Source: Strigamia acuminata
Taxonomy: Eukaryota > Arthropoda > Chilopoda > Geophilomorpha > Linotaeniidae
DNA length: 64,000 nt
NCBI GenBank assembly: GCA_949358305.1
Contig: OX442314.1
Coordinates: 63,497,369-63,561,368, forward strand
Direction of reading: 5' to 3'
In this document: positions 53,716-64,000 of the stretch, piece after piece
How the letters are laid out: every line of letters begins with the position of its first letter
How positions within the stretch are numbered: the first letter of the stretch is position 1
Translations under genes and position numbers: made by a program
The notes under the pieces: generated by a model
The model's input: the letters and a program-made list of their open reading frames with translations, nothing else
Databases searched by the model: none
What the model was told of the DNA's origin: nothing

Positions 53716-55914
53716 AAAAAATTCTATCTAAATAACCATCATCATCAACGAATGTTTCATTCACCGTTTCCTGTTTGGTTATCAAAGCCCTCAAATATTA
53801 GCCGTGGCTACTATTTGAGGACGGCTCTTATTTCAAACCGCCTCTCTGACGCGCGGCTACCATTCGACAGTGGCTACAAAACGAGGGCGACTCTTAATCT
53901 GTAAAATACGGCAAATGAAAAAGAAATATCAATGTGTGTCTTATTTTTAAAAAAAAACAAGAAAGTTGTGAGATAAAAAATATCAAGATGGCTCAAGAAA
54001 GACAAACATCTCGTGCCGTGTGGAAGTTTGCACTCTTTCTCAAAGATACACACCAAGATATCGCCTGACCTAAGATGAGATTTCGAAAGATTTTTTTCCT
54101 CCCTCATCCTAACTTCGTTTTTGTGGCACGCCGAGATTAGTATCGAGCAAAGTCAGCATCCATTCGCTTAAAATGTGGGTTAAAACCCCCATTCAATGTG
54201 GCCGGGTTAAAAAACAGTATTGATCATCAGCCGAACACACTCTTATCTCGCTCCAGCCTAATGCTGAGCAACCAATATTCAATGCTAAAAAAAAAAAACA
54301 TAAATATACGAATAAATAAAAAATAATTATTAAAATATAGTACGTCTCCAATTGGCAAAAGACAAAAAATTGGAATTTGACAAATTTGTCAAAATATATT
54401 TTTTTTTTCTAAATTTTTTTTAAATTCTAAAATTTCTCAAAAAATATCAAAAATTTAAAAAAATATATTTTATTTGCAGGAGGAGGCCCATTGATCAGTT
54501 GCTAAACCACTGCTGCGCAAAGAATTTATTTGTTGATCAATTCGTAATTGCATTTCATAAAAGAAAAACTTTGCAAAGCATCTGATTATGATTACATTCG
54601 TTGCAAACAAAATTCGGTTTTAGCAGAAACTAATTAGAATTACATACCGAGTTTTTACACGGCCTTAAATAATCTTTTCCATTAAAATCGTACGTAGCGA
54701 ATTGAAACATAATTTGCCGAGACAACCAGTCTCTTGAATGTCAGTTAATCTGTAAATTAATTTTTTTCTTCTTCCTCCAATATTTCTAAATTTCCTCATG
54801 TCATCTTGTCCAAAATTACCTATCAACTTAATATCAATTTGTTTTCTTAAAAAAAAATAATAATGATAATAAAAAATTAAAAATAATTTTCTCAATTTAT
54901 ATAATTTCTTTGCCCGAAAATTAAATTCAAAAAATAAATTTTTTCTAAGCCCAAACTTAAAGATGATTTACGAGCAGGCAAAAGTTGATGTCCCATAGTT
55001 CCTCGTTACAAATACGATAAACTACGAGACTTTTTCAATAACGCCATTAATTCAATTAAAAGTGATTACACCATTGAAATTTATGTTGCAAAATTTACAT
55101 TTAATCGAACAAGTAATCACGGACGATTGATCGTCCCCATTGTTTCCAACTTGGAGAAATAAAATAATAGTCTGTGAATTTAATGAACCATCGCCTTAAC
55201 CCTACGACTATGATTCACAACCACAAACGTGACGAAGAAGCGCCAGTTGTGATAATGGGCGACATTTGTCACTTGTTTGTAGCCAATGCATTCGTTTGCA
55301 AGTGATGGCAGACTGCTGTCCCTGTTCCCCGTCACAGCTCCACAATTCAAACTGAAGGGAAATTTATCATTTTAAAAACCACTTTTTCACATTTTTCCTC
55401 CATTAAATTCATCCCGAGAGAAATAATTTTTTGCAATTAACCCATCCCTGCTCTGAGCCACCGACAACGTCTGATTGAGTTACGTAGCCATGCAATTGGA
55501 GTGTTGTGGCTTGAGGCTGAGGCAAGATATCCATTCCAATATTTATGATGAAGGGGCAATAGTTGTCTAATCTGTTTTTATTTTTCATTTTTTTTAACTC
55601 GTTGGATTTTATGTAAAGGAAATATTACACAATTTCAATAACGGCTTCTATGTCTAATGGAAAGTCTGGAATGGAATAAAATTTAAACTTTGTAATTGTT
55701 TCGCTGGTCTAGTAACGAACCAATTAGTAATTACAGAGCAAGAAATACTCAAAAATTGTCCAATCAACGGCAAATTAATACCCTCAAGCTTTGGTTAACC
55801 AGATTTCGTCAGAGCAGAACTTTTGGCAAAATCATGAACAGGATTTTGCAAGATTTGGCGACATTTTGCATGTTGGCATGAGTTTGCGCAAAAATTCGTG
55901 GGATTTTGCCAGAT
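53716..55914. other. Non-coding stretch
   Basis: Very AT-rich with A/T runs around 54.3-54.5 kb. No gene or RNA found. Confidence 0.4.
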
Positions 55915-56035
55915 TCAATGAGTAAATGAGTTTTTGCGAGATTAACTGAGTTGTTGTGAGATTTAAGTGAGTTGTTGTGAGTTTTAAATGAGTTGTTGTG
56001 AGATTTAAATGACTTTTTGTGAGTTTCGAATGCGA
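55915..56035 (+). repeat. Short tandem array (about 21-23-bp units)
   Basis: Four to five diverged copies of a unit like TGAGTTGTTGTGAGATTTAAA. The minus-strand frame across it reads as repeated Leu-Thr-Thr-Thr motifs and is a by-product of the repeat. Confidence 0.75.
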
Positions 56036-59000
56036 TTTTGTCACAACAAACAAGTACGAAATCCGATTAATTCTGTCCATAGAAAACACATAAATATACT
56101 TACAGTAATTGCATTTTGCCACCTGATTTTTTTTTTTTACTGAACTAATTACCTTATTATTCTTGAATTTTTCTAGAAAATAATTATTCCAACGACAAAC
56201 CATAATCATTTTCCACAAAATCGAACCATTTCACGATAACTCAACCAATAAAGTGCTCAGGATACAAATTACCCTCTGCCCACTCTCACTCCCACAGACA
56301 AAGGCAAACCAGTTGCATCAACGTAACACAATAACACATAACACCAATAGTTTTCATCCACCTTCACTTTTTGCATTGACAAAAAATAAAAACATTTTGT
56401 GTTCAGAAGACAACTAAGCAATTATTGAAGTACGGTATCACAAGATTGAAGTAGCCCAATTTGTAAAGAAATTAAAAAAAAAAATCATTGCTCGAAATTA
56501 CACAAAATTTTAACACCAATGCAAAATAGAATTGACGTTGTAATAAAACCAAATGATGATGCTATAACATCTGTACTGTTGGGAAACCATATCGTATTTG
56601 TGATTGACTATGTCGATATTTAAAGACGTGTGTTTCCGGTTTAGCGCGTTTGGCGTAATGTTACATTAATCGGTTCAGTATTGCGTTTCATAGCCCCAAA
56701 GTTTATGTGTTTCCTAATGTCGATGTACGTAATATGTCGGTTATTTGTATACAGTCATTGTGTAATGTATTTGTATGGTTTACAGTAGAAAACTTATATT
56801 GTAACGCGCATTTGATAAATGTTCTATGCCGGTCCAAATACATGACCTTAGTTGTAAGATTCGTACTTTAGTTAATGTTTAATTTATACTTGCGAATCAC
56901 ATGTGTTTCATACTTTGTAAACACGATTTGTCCTAGTTGTTTAATTTTTTGTTAATGTAAAAAATGCTATCGGTGTTGGGCTCACATAAACATAATAGCT
57001 TGCTTTTAGCTTAATACAAACCGCCTAGCCATTACTTTTTAAATACAAATAATTGGCCAAGCACACACGACTTTGAGTTACACACACGCTGCAACTGCAA
57101 TGATACACTTCACAATCCTCCTCGAATGTGCGAGAAACCTCATCCAATCTCGAGCAAAGCAAGCTAATTCCCTGTATAAAACACACGCACAACACTGAAA
57201 CCCAACACCTTCCCACCCTTCCATCTATCTCTATCTCTCTCTATCTCAATCCCTTTGGCTATTTTATAAATTCCCTCTTTTGTTCACCCAGAGCCAAGTA
57301 TGGAAAGGGGAGATTTTTTTTCCCCTCCCGTCACAACTCTAGAAATTACTTGGAGAAAATGGGGCGTGACTAATCCATCATTAATAATACATAGGGCCCC
57401 TACCACTTCTTGCCAGCATATGGCCAGAAGCAGTTAGAGCAGAAGCACCACTCTAAAACACCATACACACTCTCTCTTGCTAGGAAATGACCTGCCTCTC
57501 CCAAACATTTCGAAAAACACACACTCGCCGCTCTTCATACAGCCAGACAATGGAAAGGACTAAGGTTAATTATCTGTGAAAACTAAATCACACCCACAAC
57601 CTCAGTTTCGTTCCAAAAGATGGAAGCAACAAAGAAAAACCCTTCAATTATTAAGTCAAAATTCAATATTCTATTTTGCAAAATTTAAAAGAAAAAAAAA
57701 TTTAAAACGTGTTGCCGTTTTGCCACCAAAAGCAATCACCGAAAGAAAACATGTTTTCAGTTAATGTGAATAGAAATTTCGAGACTTTTTGTTTTTATGT
57801 TGGAAATAATAAATAAAATTTTCCTCACCTTTTATATTTTCTCCTTTACCACCGATACCCTGCAGAAAAGCCTATTTCCTAGAGCAAGCATAACAAAATA
57901 ATGATGCAGAACAGGGAGTGGTGCAACAGTGCCCTCTTCATCATGTTTGGGTTCACTAGGTCAACACATCTGCTAATGACCAAATAATTACCATCCTCTA
58001 TTGACACACTGACAAACAATAAGAAATAAAATAAAATAAAATAAAATAAAATAATTTTTTTTTTTACTGTTTGCAGACTTCACCTCAAGAAAATGGTGAG
58101 TCGATTTATTACTTCAGAGCAAATGGCACCGACTTTCTATTACTTTTCACTTTAAGCATTAATGAAATTTTCACTTGCATAATAATGCTCAGAGTTAAAT
58201 ATTAACTCACTTCTTCCCATTTTGACACCTACACGTATAATTTCGACTTTTCGTAATTAAAAATCCACAAACCGATGGATTTTAATCAATATGGTAAATA
58301 AATGAATTTCAATTTCCAATTTTTGAATTTTTCTCAATTAAAAAAAAAATTGAAATTGCTCAACATTGCAAACACATTGTACACACGTTTAGTTGGTATT
58401 GACATAAGTTTTAAATGGAAAAATGACACTAAGAGATCCGTTTCCAACTGTCAGTTTCAAAACCTCAAAATACACCATAAACCCGATACACTAAAGCAAA
58501 TTGAAAGACAACTAATTGCACTTACATGCACCAATAATTCATTTCATATTAACATTATTATCGAGGACCATTAAAAGATAAAATGTCATGCTCAGACTTG
58601 ATTCGTTTTTAATACTTGCCTAATGAACAAGTCATTGATCTTATTCGTCATGCACTCGCACGAAAATCGAGGTCACCCAAGACAGGCCCGCGAGAGACGA
58701 TTCACTAACTCTTTTTAACCTTACTTGAAAAACGCAGCGTCTTTTCGGTTTGCTTTTTCGTTTGCTTTTGGGCTGACTATTAAAATTTTTAATTATGCCC
58801 ACTTCCCATCAGTAATGGCACACACATTAGACGTTCGGTGTTCTTGACCCACATTGTCTGCAACGCTAAAAGGAGAGGTGCGCTGCGCAATCAAACCCGC
58901 GTACACTACACAATGAAATGTGCGCGAATGCTACACGCCAATTTTAATGGCGCCATAAAACTTCTCGCATAGAAATGTAATGAAATGCAAAGTTCGTTTC

Positions 59001-59260
59001 AGTTTTGTCAATTTTCAAAGTCGTTCATCACACGATCAAACATTTCTCGAATTCCATCAAAGTATCCAATGGTTGGAACGAAAACCGCAAGCTTTTATTA
59101 TAACTTTGCTTGCAGTTTTAGCTCAATGCCTCTGCTCTGCTCACTCCCACACGAACCAGATATAACAATGTGTTAAATTTGCATAAGATAAAAATAATAC
59201 AAACTTAGCAACAAGTTTCTAAAAGTTCCTGGATACAAATGATGGATAAAGTTGAGGTTG
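56036..59260. other. Non-coding stretch left of element C
   Basis: The part at about 56,560-57,020 is rich in TGTA/TTGT words and less homopolymeric, somewhat like a 3' UTR on the plus strand, but no coding exon precedes it. (AAAAT)n at 58,026-58,052. No RNA genes seen. Confidence 0.35.
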
Positions 59261-59629
59261 TGTTGAAATTCAAAGATGGCGTTGGAGCAAAGTAAAAGCA
59301 CAACCACACGTTTTAGAGGTAAAAAGTACACTAAAAGTTTATTCTATTTTCAACACAATGGGAAAAGGGGTAGAGGAATGTGGATGACGCGTTCAGAGCG
59401 CCAATGAGACGGCGCTCAAGAGGTAGGAAAAACCCACACCAATTAAGGGATTAACAGGGCAAGGTACTACAAATGAGGAACAGGTCAAACACTCAAATAA
59501 GAAATACAAATATATTGAAGCATTAAAATAAGAAATATTACAACAATATTAAACTATTCAATCTAATAAAATGGTAAAGCAATGTAAATGAAACACAAAT
59601 AACAACTAAAACCACAAGACAAATCAACA
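59261..59629 (-). repeat. Probable 3' LTR of element C
   Basis: The plus strand starts TGTTGAAATT and a matching CAACA occurs at 59625-59629, giving TGTTG...CAACA ends common in Bel elements. A minus-strand AATAAA lies at 59338-59343 with a T-rich region after it. There is no clear polypurine tract before the U3 edge, so that edge (59629) is uncertain. The U5 edge (59261) is better supported. Confidence 0.4.
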
Positions 59630-59716
59630 CATTGAAATATAAAAGATAACAACAATTCAAAAATGAGAATAGCAATTCAAATAATAGTTTATATCACGCG
59701 TAAAATCACTCGATTT

Positions 59717-62700
59717 TCACACTGCCGGCGGGGAGGGGATGTCTGACCCCACTTCCAAACGCACGAGACGTTGAACTGGTCGACGTAATTTTCCCCCATC
59801 CGCGAGCACGAGTTCACATGACCTAACTTTGTCATCGCGACCTCGTCTGACTTCGACCACTCTCCCCATCTTCCATTTCAAACGGGGTTTAAATTGCTCC
59901 TCAATTATCACAACGTCGTCAATTTGCAGCTCACGTTTGTCTGATTTTCCCGTTTGCACCTTCAGGTCCTTTAAATATTCACGGGACCAGCGTGACCAAA
60001 ATGTTGACAACATGCGTTGTTGATATTGCCACTGTCGAACGAATTCCTTTTGAGTCGGTTCGAGTATTTCAGTCGACCCTGAATCCGGCAAGTGCGTTTG
60101 CATGATTCCCGTCAAGAAATGTGCTGGAGTAAGTGGTTCGGCTTCGCTTGGCTTCTCGTACACGTATGTGATGGGCCTACGGTTGATGACCGCTTCCGTC
60201 TGTGCCAAGAAAGTTCCAAATTGATAAAAGTTGAGGTGTGCAGATCCGATTACTTTTTTCAAGCAACGTTTAACTGTCTGTACCATCCTCTCCCAAAACC
60301 CTCCCCACCATGGTGCATTTTCCACGATGAACTTCCACTCTATTCCCTTTTGAGCCAGATAATTTTGGAACGCCTCGTCTTTGGTGGAGCGTAAAAGAGA
60401 TGAAAGTTCTAAATGAGCGCGGCGAAAGGTGGACCCGTTGTCGCTGTACATCGTCTTTGGGAGGCCTCTACGACTGATGAATCGTTCAAAAGCTCCCAAA
60501 AAGTCTGTTGTTGACAATGAGGGAACCAGTTCCAAATGGACCGCTCGAATGGTTGCACACGTGAAAAGGGCTATGTAAGCTTTGGTTGTTCGTCCCTTTA
60601 TTATTATCGGTCCAGCAAAATCGACCCCAGTAACCGCGAATGGTTGGCACTTAGTCGTCCTGTCTGCTGGGAGGGGGCCTGGCACTTCTCGCATCAACCG
60701 TCCTTGAATCTTTTTGCAGACGACGCATTTGTCCAAAATCGATTTTAAGGTCCTCCTTGCGGATGGTGTCCAGTATAAGTCTCGAAATTTCGACAATGTG
60801 GCTGTCAATCCGCAATGAAGGACCTGTAAATGAGAGTGTTGTAAAATTAATTTCGTGAGTTTATGGTTTGGAGGTAAAATCAAAGGTTGCACAGCTGTGT
60901 GCAAATCTCGTGATTTTTGCAGTCGAGTTTGCAGTTCAATCAACCCCATATCGTTCAGCTGTGGATTCAGGTCTCGCAATTTCGAATCCCTCTGAATTTG
61001 TTTTCCATCCCTCAATTGGTTTATTTCCTGGCCATAAACCTCTGCTTGCGCGATTCGAATTAGGCCGAATCTCGCGCGTTTCAACTCAGTTGCGACCAAT
61101 GGACCTCGACCTCGCTGGTTGGCGTCTTGTTGTCGCTTCCCAGCGTTGTCAGCGAATCTGAAAACCCATGCCAACGTTCGGATAGCCTTTGAAAGCGATC
61201 CAAACTTGGCAAACGGAAAAACATTAGTTATTGTCGTCTGTACCGCCTCGACGTGGATTTCAGTCATCTCGTCCGGTTCTTCGACCGTCTCTGTCGGTAG
61301 GTTTGGCCAATCCTGACGACTTCCGCGCAGCCAGTCTGGTCCCTTCCACCAAAGTCGCTCGACAATCATCGCCTCTGCGTCCATTCCTCTTGTCAGGCGG
61401 TCGGCAGGATTTTCGACGCCTGGCACGTGTCTCCACTCGTCTACTCTTGACTTCTCTCTTATCTCCAGTACCCGATTGTGCACGAAGGTTGGCGGTCGTT
61501 TGGACGTGTTTTTTATCCAATGCAGACAAATCTGCGAATCCGTCCAAAAAAATATCTCGTTTGGCGTCACCAGTTCCTTGATTTGATCGGCGAGGCGTAC
61601 AGCAACCAGTGCTCCCATGAGTTCGAGTCGTGGCAGCGTAAGTGGTTTGACAGGAGCTACACGACACTCCCTCTTTGTCGCTTTTTGGTAAGGTGAGCAA
61701 GTTTTCTCCACCGCCAGTCCCAATTCGTCCGAGTTTGGATTCCATCTGATTCCCAGCACTTTTGTATCTTCATCTGATGTCAGCAGTGTGTCAGAGGGGC
61801 ATTCCTCGCGAAATTTGGCTCTGAGTTCCGGTGAGTTGGTTTGCCACTTGGCGAGTTCCATGCCGGCTTCTGTAAAAATCAGGTTAGACTGGCGAAATGT
61901 TACCAGTGCTTGAGCGACGGTTTTGAGGGATGAGATGAAGTCGTCCACGTACAGGCACTTTAACAACAGTTTTACAGTTTCTGGATATTTCTTCTCGTAT
62001 TTGCGCAAGTGATGTCGAATGGTGGCGCTCAACAAAAATGGGCTTGGTGTGGCGCCAAATAACACTCGAGTTTGTCGCAATACTTTTAACAATGCCTTTC
62101 CTATACCGTCCCAGCACTCATCAATCCAGAAAAATCTCGTTGCGTCGCGGTCCTTTAGAGCGATCTCGATCATGTGAAATGCCTTTTTAATGTCACCCAT
62201 CATGGCCACTCTCCCAAGACGAAATCCTAACAATACGAAAATTAGTGAAGGTAGAAAGTTTATACCTTTTGATAGGCAATCGTTCAAGGAAAGGTGGCCT
62301 TTTCGGTGTGATGATGCATCAAATACGACTCGCAACTTTGTGGTAATTCGTTCCTCTTTGATCACTGGACTATGTGGCATGTAGTAGACCGGCCCTGTCG
62401 AAGTTTGGTTCGGAATTTCTTCGACAATTCCCATTTTTAACTGCTCGTCGATAACCTTTTTATATTCTAAGTAGAGGTTTGGTTGTTTTCGGAAGCGACG
62501 AATCAGCGACATGATGCGTTGTTCTGCTCCTCGATAATTGTCGTCGAGCTCGTTGGTGTCCACGATCCACGGCAGTTCCACGGAATACTTTGAACCCGTC
62601 CATTTGATAGTTTTTTCGAACTTCTGCAGCGTTTCAGCGTCGTCGCTGTCTTCGACCGACTCGTGGCGCACTCCAATCGGTTCCAGTTCCCACATCCGGC

Positions 62701-64000
62701 GTAAAAGGTCATCTGTCGATGGGGTAAGCGTAATTTTGTTAATTCTTACCGGCGCAGCAATGACTCTTGTCCCATTCGTGGTCTGTCCGTGCAGTGTCCA
62801 ACCGAATTTGGTCTTTACTGCAATCAAATTCTCCTCCAAAAATTCCGTTTGGCCTGTCATTACACGCCAGTAATGGTCTACTCCAATTAATAGGTCCACT
62901 TCCTTCGAATGCAATGCGACTTGTTTACAGGCCACCTCGATTTTTCTTCGATGTAGTTCGGCTTTAAGTTGCGCATTTGGCTGCTCTCCGGGCGTGGACG
63001 TGACGTGGGCAGTTTCAATGGCCTCGATTGTGACAGCTGGTGACTTCGAATTGGCGGGGCTGAGAGTTAATTCGACTCTGTTGCGTATTTCTGACTTCGG
63101 CTCTTGTCCAAACACGGCCAAGTTGATGGTTTCTGTCCCTAAAATTTTTAAGTTCAGTTTTTTTACCAATTCGGACCGTATGAATGTGCGTTGAGCTCCC
63201 CCGTCGATATAACACACTCCCGACGTCGACAGTTTTGGTCCGGCCATTTTCACCATCTGGACCATCAAAAATTCGGACTTGGGAGGACAGGTGGTGACTA
63301 CTGAGTTCGAATGGGTGACTCCTTCGACGACCTCCGTAGATTTTGGCGTGTCGCACACGTGTGTGTGGTGCGCTCCCTCGCAGCTGTAGCATTTCATGCG
63401 AGTCCTGCACTCCTCAGTTTTGTGGGGTGCTTTTCCCAAGCATCGCAAGCAAATTCCCTTTTTTTGCAACTTTTTACGTCTCTCTTCCATCGAGAGTGGA
63501 CATCGCTTTCGGTTGTGTTCTGTGGAATCACAAAATTGGCATTTTATTATTATTACCGAAAGTTGTGACGCTGATCCAGATCGAGGCTCCTTTTCTTTTC
63601 GTTTGAATTTTCCCTTATTGTTGTGGGCGTTATCCGTGAATGACGATTTGTTTGTTGCTGCATCAGGTTTTGTTTGAGTTTTCATCATGTCGTATTTGGC
63701 GTGTTTAGCGATGTAACTGCTCAGCCAATCCATTAGCCTCGTTACCGACCTCTCTCCGTCGCAGTCTTTGTCGTACTCCATAATCACGTTGCGTGGTATG
63801 GCGGACGACAGCACGGGGAAAATGGTACGCTGAATTTCGGCCAATGGTACCTCGATGTTCGCCAAATTCTCGATGTTGATTTCTACGTGTCTGTGCAGTT
63901 TCTGGAGCCCCATCCTATCTCGATCGCTGTTGACTAAAGGTAGGTTAATTAAATTTGACAAATATTTGTTTTCAAGCACGATCTTGTCGCCATATTTTTT
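59717..64000 (-). CDS. Bel/Pao Gag-Pol polyprotein, N-terminus beyond window
   Basis: One frame encodes the C-terminal part of Gag and all of Pol, ending at TGA 59719-59717. It is open at the window edge, and the first start-like codon, a GTG at 63979, is not the true start. Numbered from that GTG: the end of a DUF1759-like gag region (1-100); three CCHC-type knuckles (147-160, about 177-192, 197-209); protease at about 250-390, where the active-site triplet is D259-G-G rather than the usual D-S/T-G; RT at about 540-720 with YVDD at 677-680; RNase H with D814; an integrase zinc finger ending CVVCKK near 1086; catalytic D1120, D1180, E1230; and a DUF5641-like domain from about 1320. No premature stop or frameshift is seen. 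No env follows. The DGG protease is the only odd residue found. Confidence 0.93.
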   Translation of the reverse strand, partial: KKYGDKIVLENKYLSNLINLPLVNSDRDRMGLQKLHRHVEINIENLANIEVPLAEIQRTIFPVLSSAIPRNVIMEYDKDCDGERSVTRLMDWLSSYIAKHAKYDMMKTQTKPDAATNKSSFTDNAHNNKGKFKRKEKEPRSGSASQLSVIIIKCQFCDSTEHNRKRCPLSMEERRKKLQKKGICLRCLGKAPHKTEECRTRMKCYSCEGAHHTHVCDTPKSTEVVEGVTHSNSVVTTCPPKSEFLMVQMVKMAGPKLSTSGVCYIDGGAQRTFIRSELVKKLNLKILGTETINLAVFGQEPKSEIRNRVELTLSPANSKSPAVTIEAIETAHVTSTPGEQPNAQLKAELHRRKIEVACKQVALHSKEVDLLIGVDHYWRVMTGQTEFLEENLIAVKTKFGWTLHGQTTNGTRVIAAPVRINKITLTPSTDDLLRRMWELEPIGVRHESVEDSDDAETLQKFEKTIKWTGSKYSVELPWIVDTNELDDNYRGAEQRIMSLIRRFRKQPNLYLEYKKVIDEQLKMGIVEEIPNQTSTGPVYYMPHSPVIKEERITTKLRVVFDASSHRKGHLSLNDCLSKGINFLPSLIFVLLGFRLGRVAMMGDIKKAFHMIEIALKDRDATRFFWIDECWDGIGKALLKVLRQTRVLFGATPSPFLLSATIRHHLRKYEKKYPETVKLLLKCLYVDDFISSLKTVAQALVTFRQSNLIFTEAGMELAKWQTNSPELRAKFREECPSDTLLTSDEDTKVLGIRWNPNSDELGLAVEKTCSPYQKATKRECRVAPVKPLTLPRLELMGALVAVRLADQIKELVTPNEIFFWTDSQICLHWIKNTSKRPPTFVHNRVLEIREKSRVDEWRHVPGVENPADRLTRGMDAEAMIVERLWWKGPDWLRGSRQDWPNLPTETVEEPDEMTEIHVEAVQTTITNVFPFAKFGSLSKAIRTLAWVFRFADNAGKRQQDANQRGRGPLVATELKRARFGLIRIAQAEVYGQEINQLRDGKQIQRDSKLRDLNPQLNDMGLIELQTRLQKSRDLHTAVQPLILPPNHKLTKLILQHSHLQVLHCGLTATLSKFRDLYWTPSARRTLKSILDKCVVCKKIQGRLMREVPGPLPADRTTKCQPFAVTGVDFAGPIIIKGRTTKAYIALFTCATIRAVHLELVPSLSTTDFLGAFERFISRRGLPKTMYSDNGSTFRRAHLELSSLLRSTKDEAFQNYLAQKGIEWKFIVENAPWWGGFWERMVQTVKRCLKKVIGSAHLNFYQFGTFLAQTEAVINRRPITYVYEKPSEAEPLTPAHFLTGIMQTHLPDSGSTEILEPTQKEFVRQWQYQQRMLSTFWSRWSREYLKDLKVQTGKSDKRELQIDDVVIIEEQFKPRLKWKMGRVVEVRRGRDDKVRSCELVLADGGKLRRPVQRLVRLEVGSDIPSPPAV

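Larger units (their letters stand above)
59261..64000 (-). mobile_element. Bel/Pao LTR retrotransposon C (5' part beyond window)
   Basis: The 3' part of a Bel/Pao element on the minus strand: a single open gag-pol frame (still open at 64,000), then a short non-coding stretch and a probable 3' LTR. Family hallmarks are three clustered CCHC knuckles, a DUF1758-type protease, an RT with YVDDFISSL, the LPRLELMGA block, an integrase with a SDNGSTF motif and WGGFWERMV, and a C-terminal DUF5641-like domain. The frame is intact over 1,428 codons. The 5' LTR, the primer binding site and the start of gag lie outside. Confidence 0.93.

Overview
This is a eukaryotic, almost certainly metazoan and probably arthropod, genomic window. 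It is AT-rich, full of microsatellites and minisatellites, and has no gene-dense or operon-like organisation. It carries Ty3/gypsy and Bel/Pao LTR retrotransposons. Bel/Pao is an animal-specific superfamily, and a TATA + TCAGT initiator pair near 27.1 kb looks arthropod. I cannot name the lineage from sequence alone, and I found no host protein-coding gene I would defend. The non-element DNA looks like intron or intergenic sequence.

Layout. (1) Bases 1 to about 10,573 are most of a Ty3/gypsy element on the minus strand (element A). In element order it has a 5' LTR, a tRNA-Pro-like primer binding site, a 1007-aa gag, a -1 frameshift signal, pol (PR-RT-RH-IN) and a third ORF that leaves the window at base 1. 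(2) 10.6-30.7 kb is host DNA with small repeats: a pair of 5S-rRNA-derived fragments, a foldback MITE, a solo LTR with a 4-bp target duplication, a minisatellite and a few promoter-like sites. (3) 30,690-43,554 is a complete 12.9-kb relative of A on the minus strand (element B). Its two 820-bp LTRs look identical, it has a CATA target duplication, intact gag and pol, and a third ORF. (4) 43.6-59.2 kb is host DNA with a second solo-LTR candidate, a tRNA-like (SINE) head, dispersed repeat copies and simple repeats. (5) From about 59,261 to the window end is the 3' part of a Bel/Pao element on the minus strand (element C), with one long gag-pol frame that runs off the end at 64,000.

The most interesting system is the three-gene layout shared by A and B. 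In both, pol has no ATG and begins in the -1 frame at an AAAAAAC heptamer followed 5-6 nt later by a stem whose arms are nearly the same in both elements. In both, a third ORF lies between pol and the 3' LTR. It does not start with an ATG in its main exon but directly behind a 3' splice site. A short upstream exon with an ATG and a GTAAAT donor joins it in phase: one upstream exon in B, two in A. The product is large, basic and proline-rich, with no signal peptide or membrane segment, so it is not an env. The pol-to-ORF3 gap carries bZIP/CRE-type sites in both elements, which suggests an internal promoter. All three elements, and both solo LTRs judged by their poly(A) signals, point the same way (minus).
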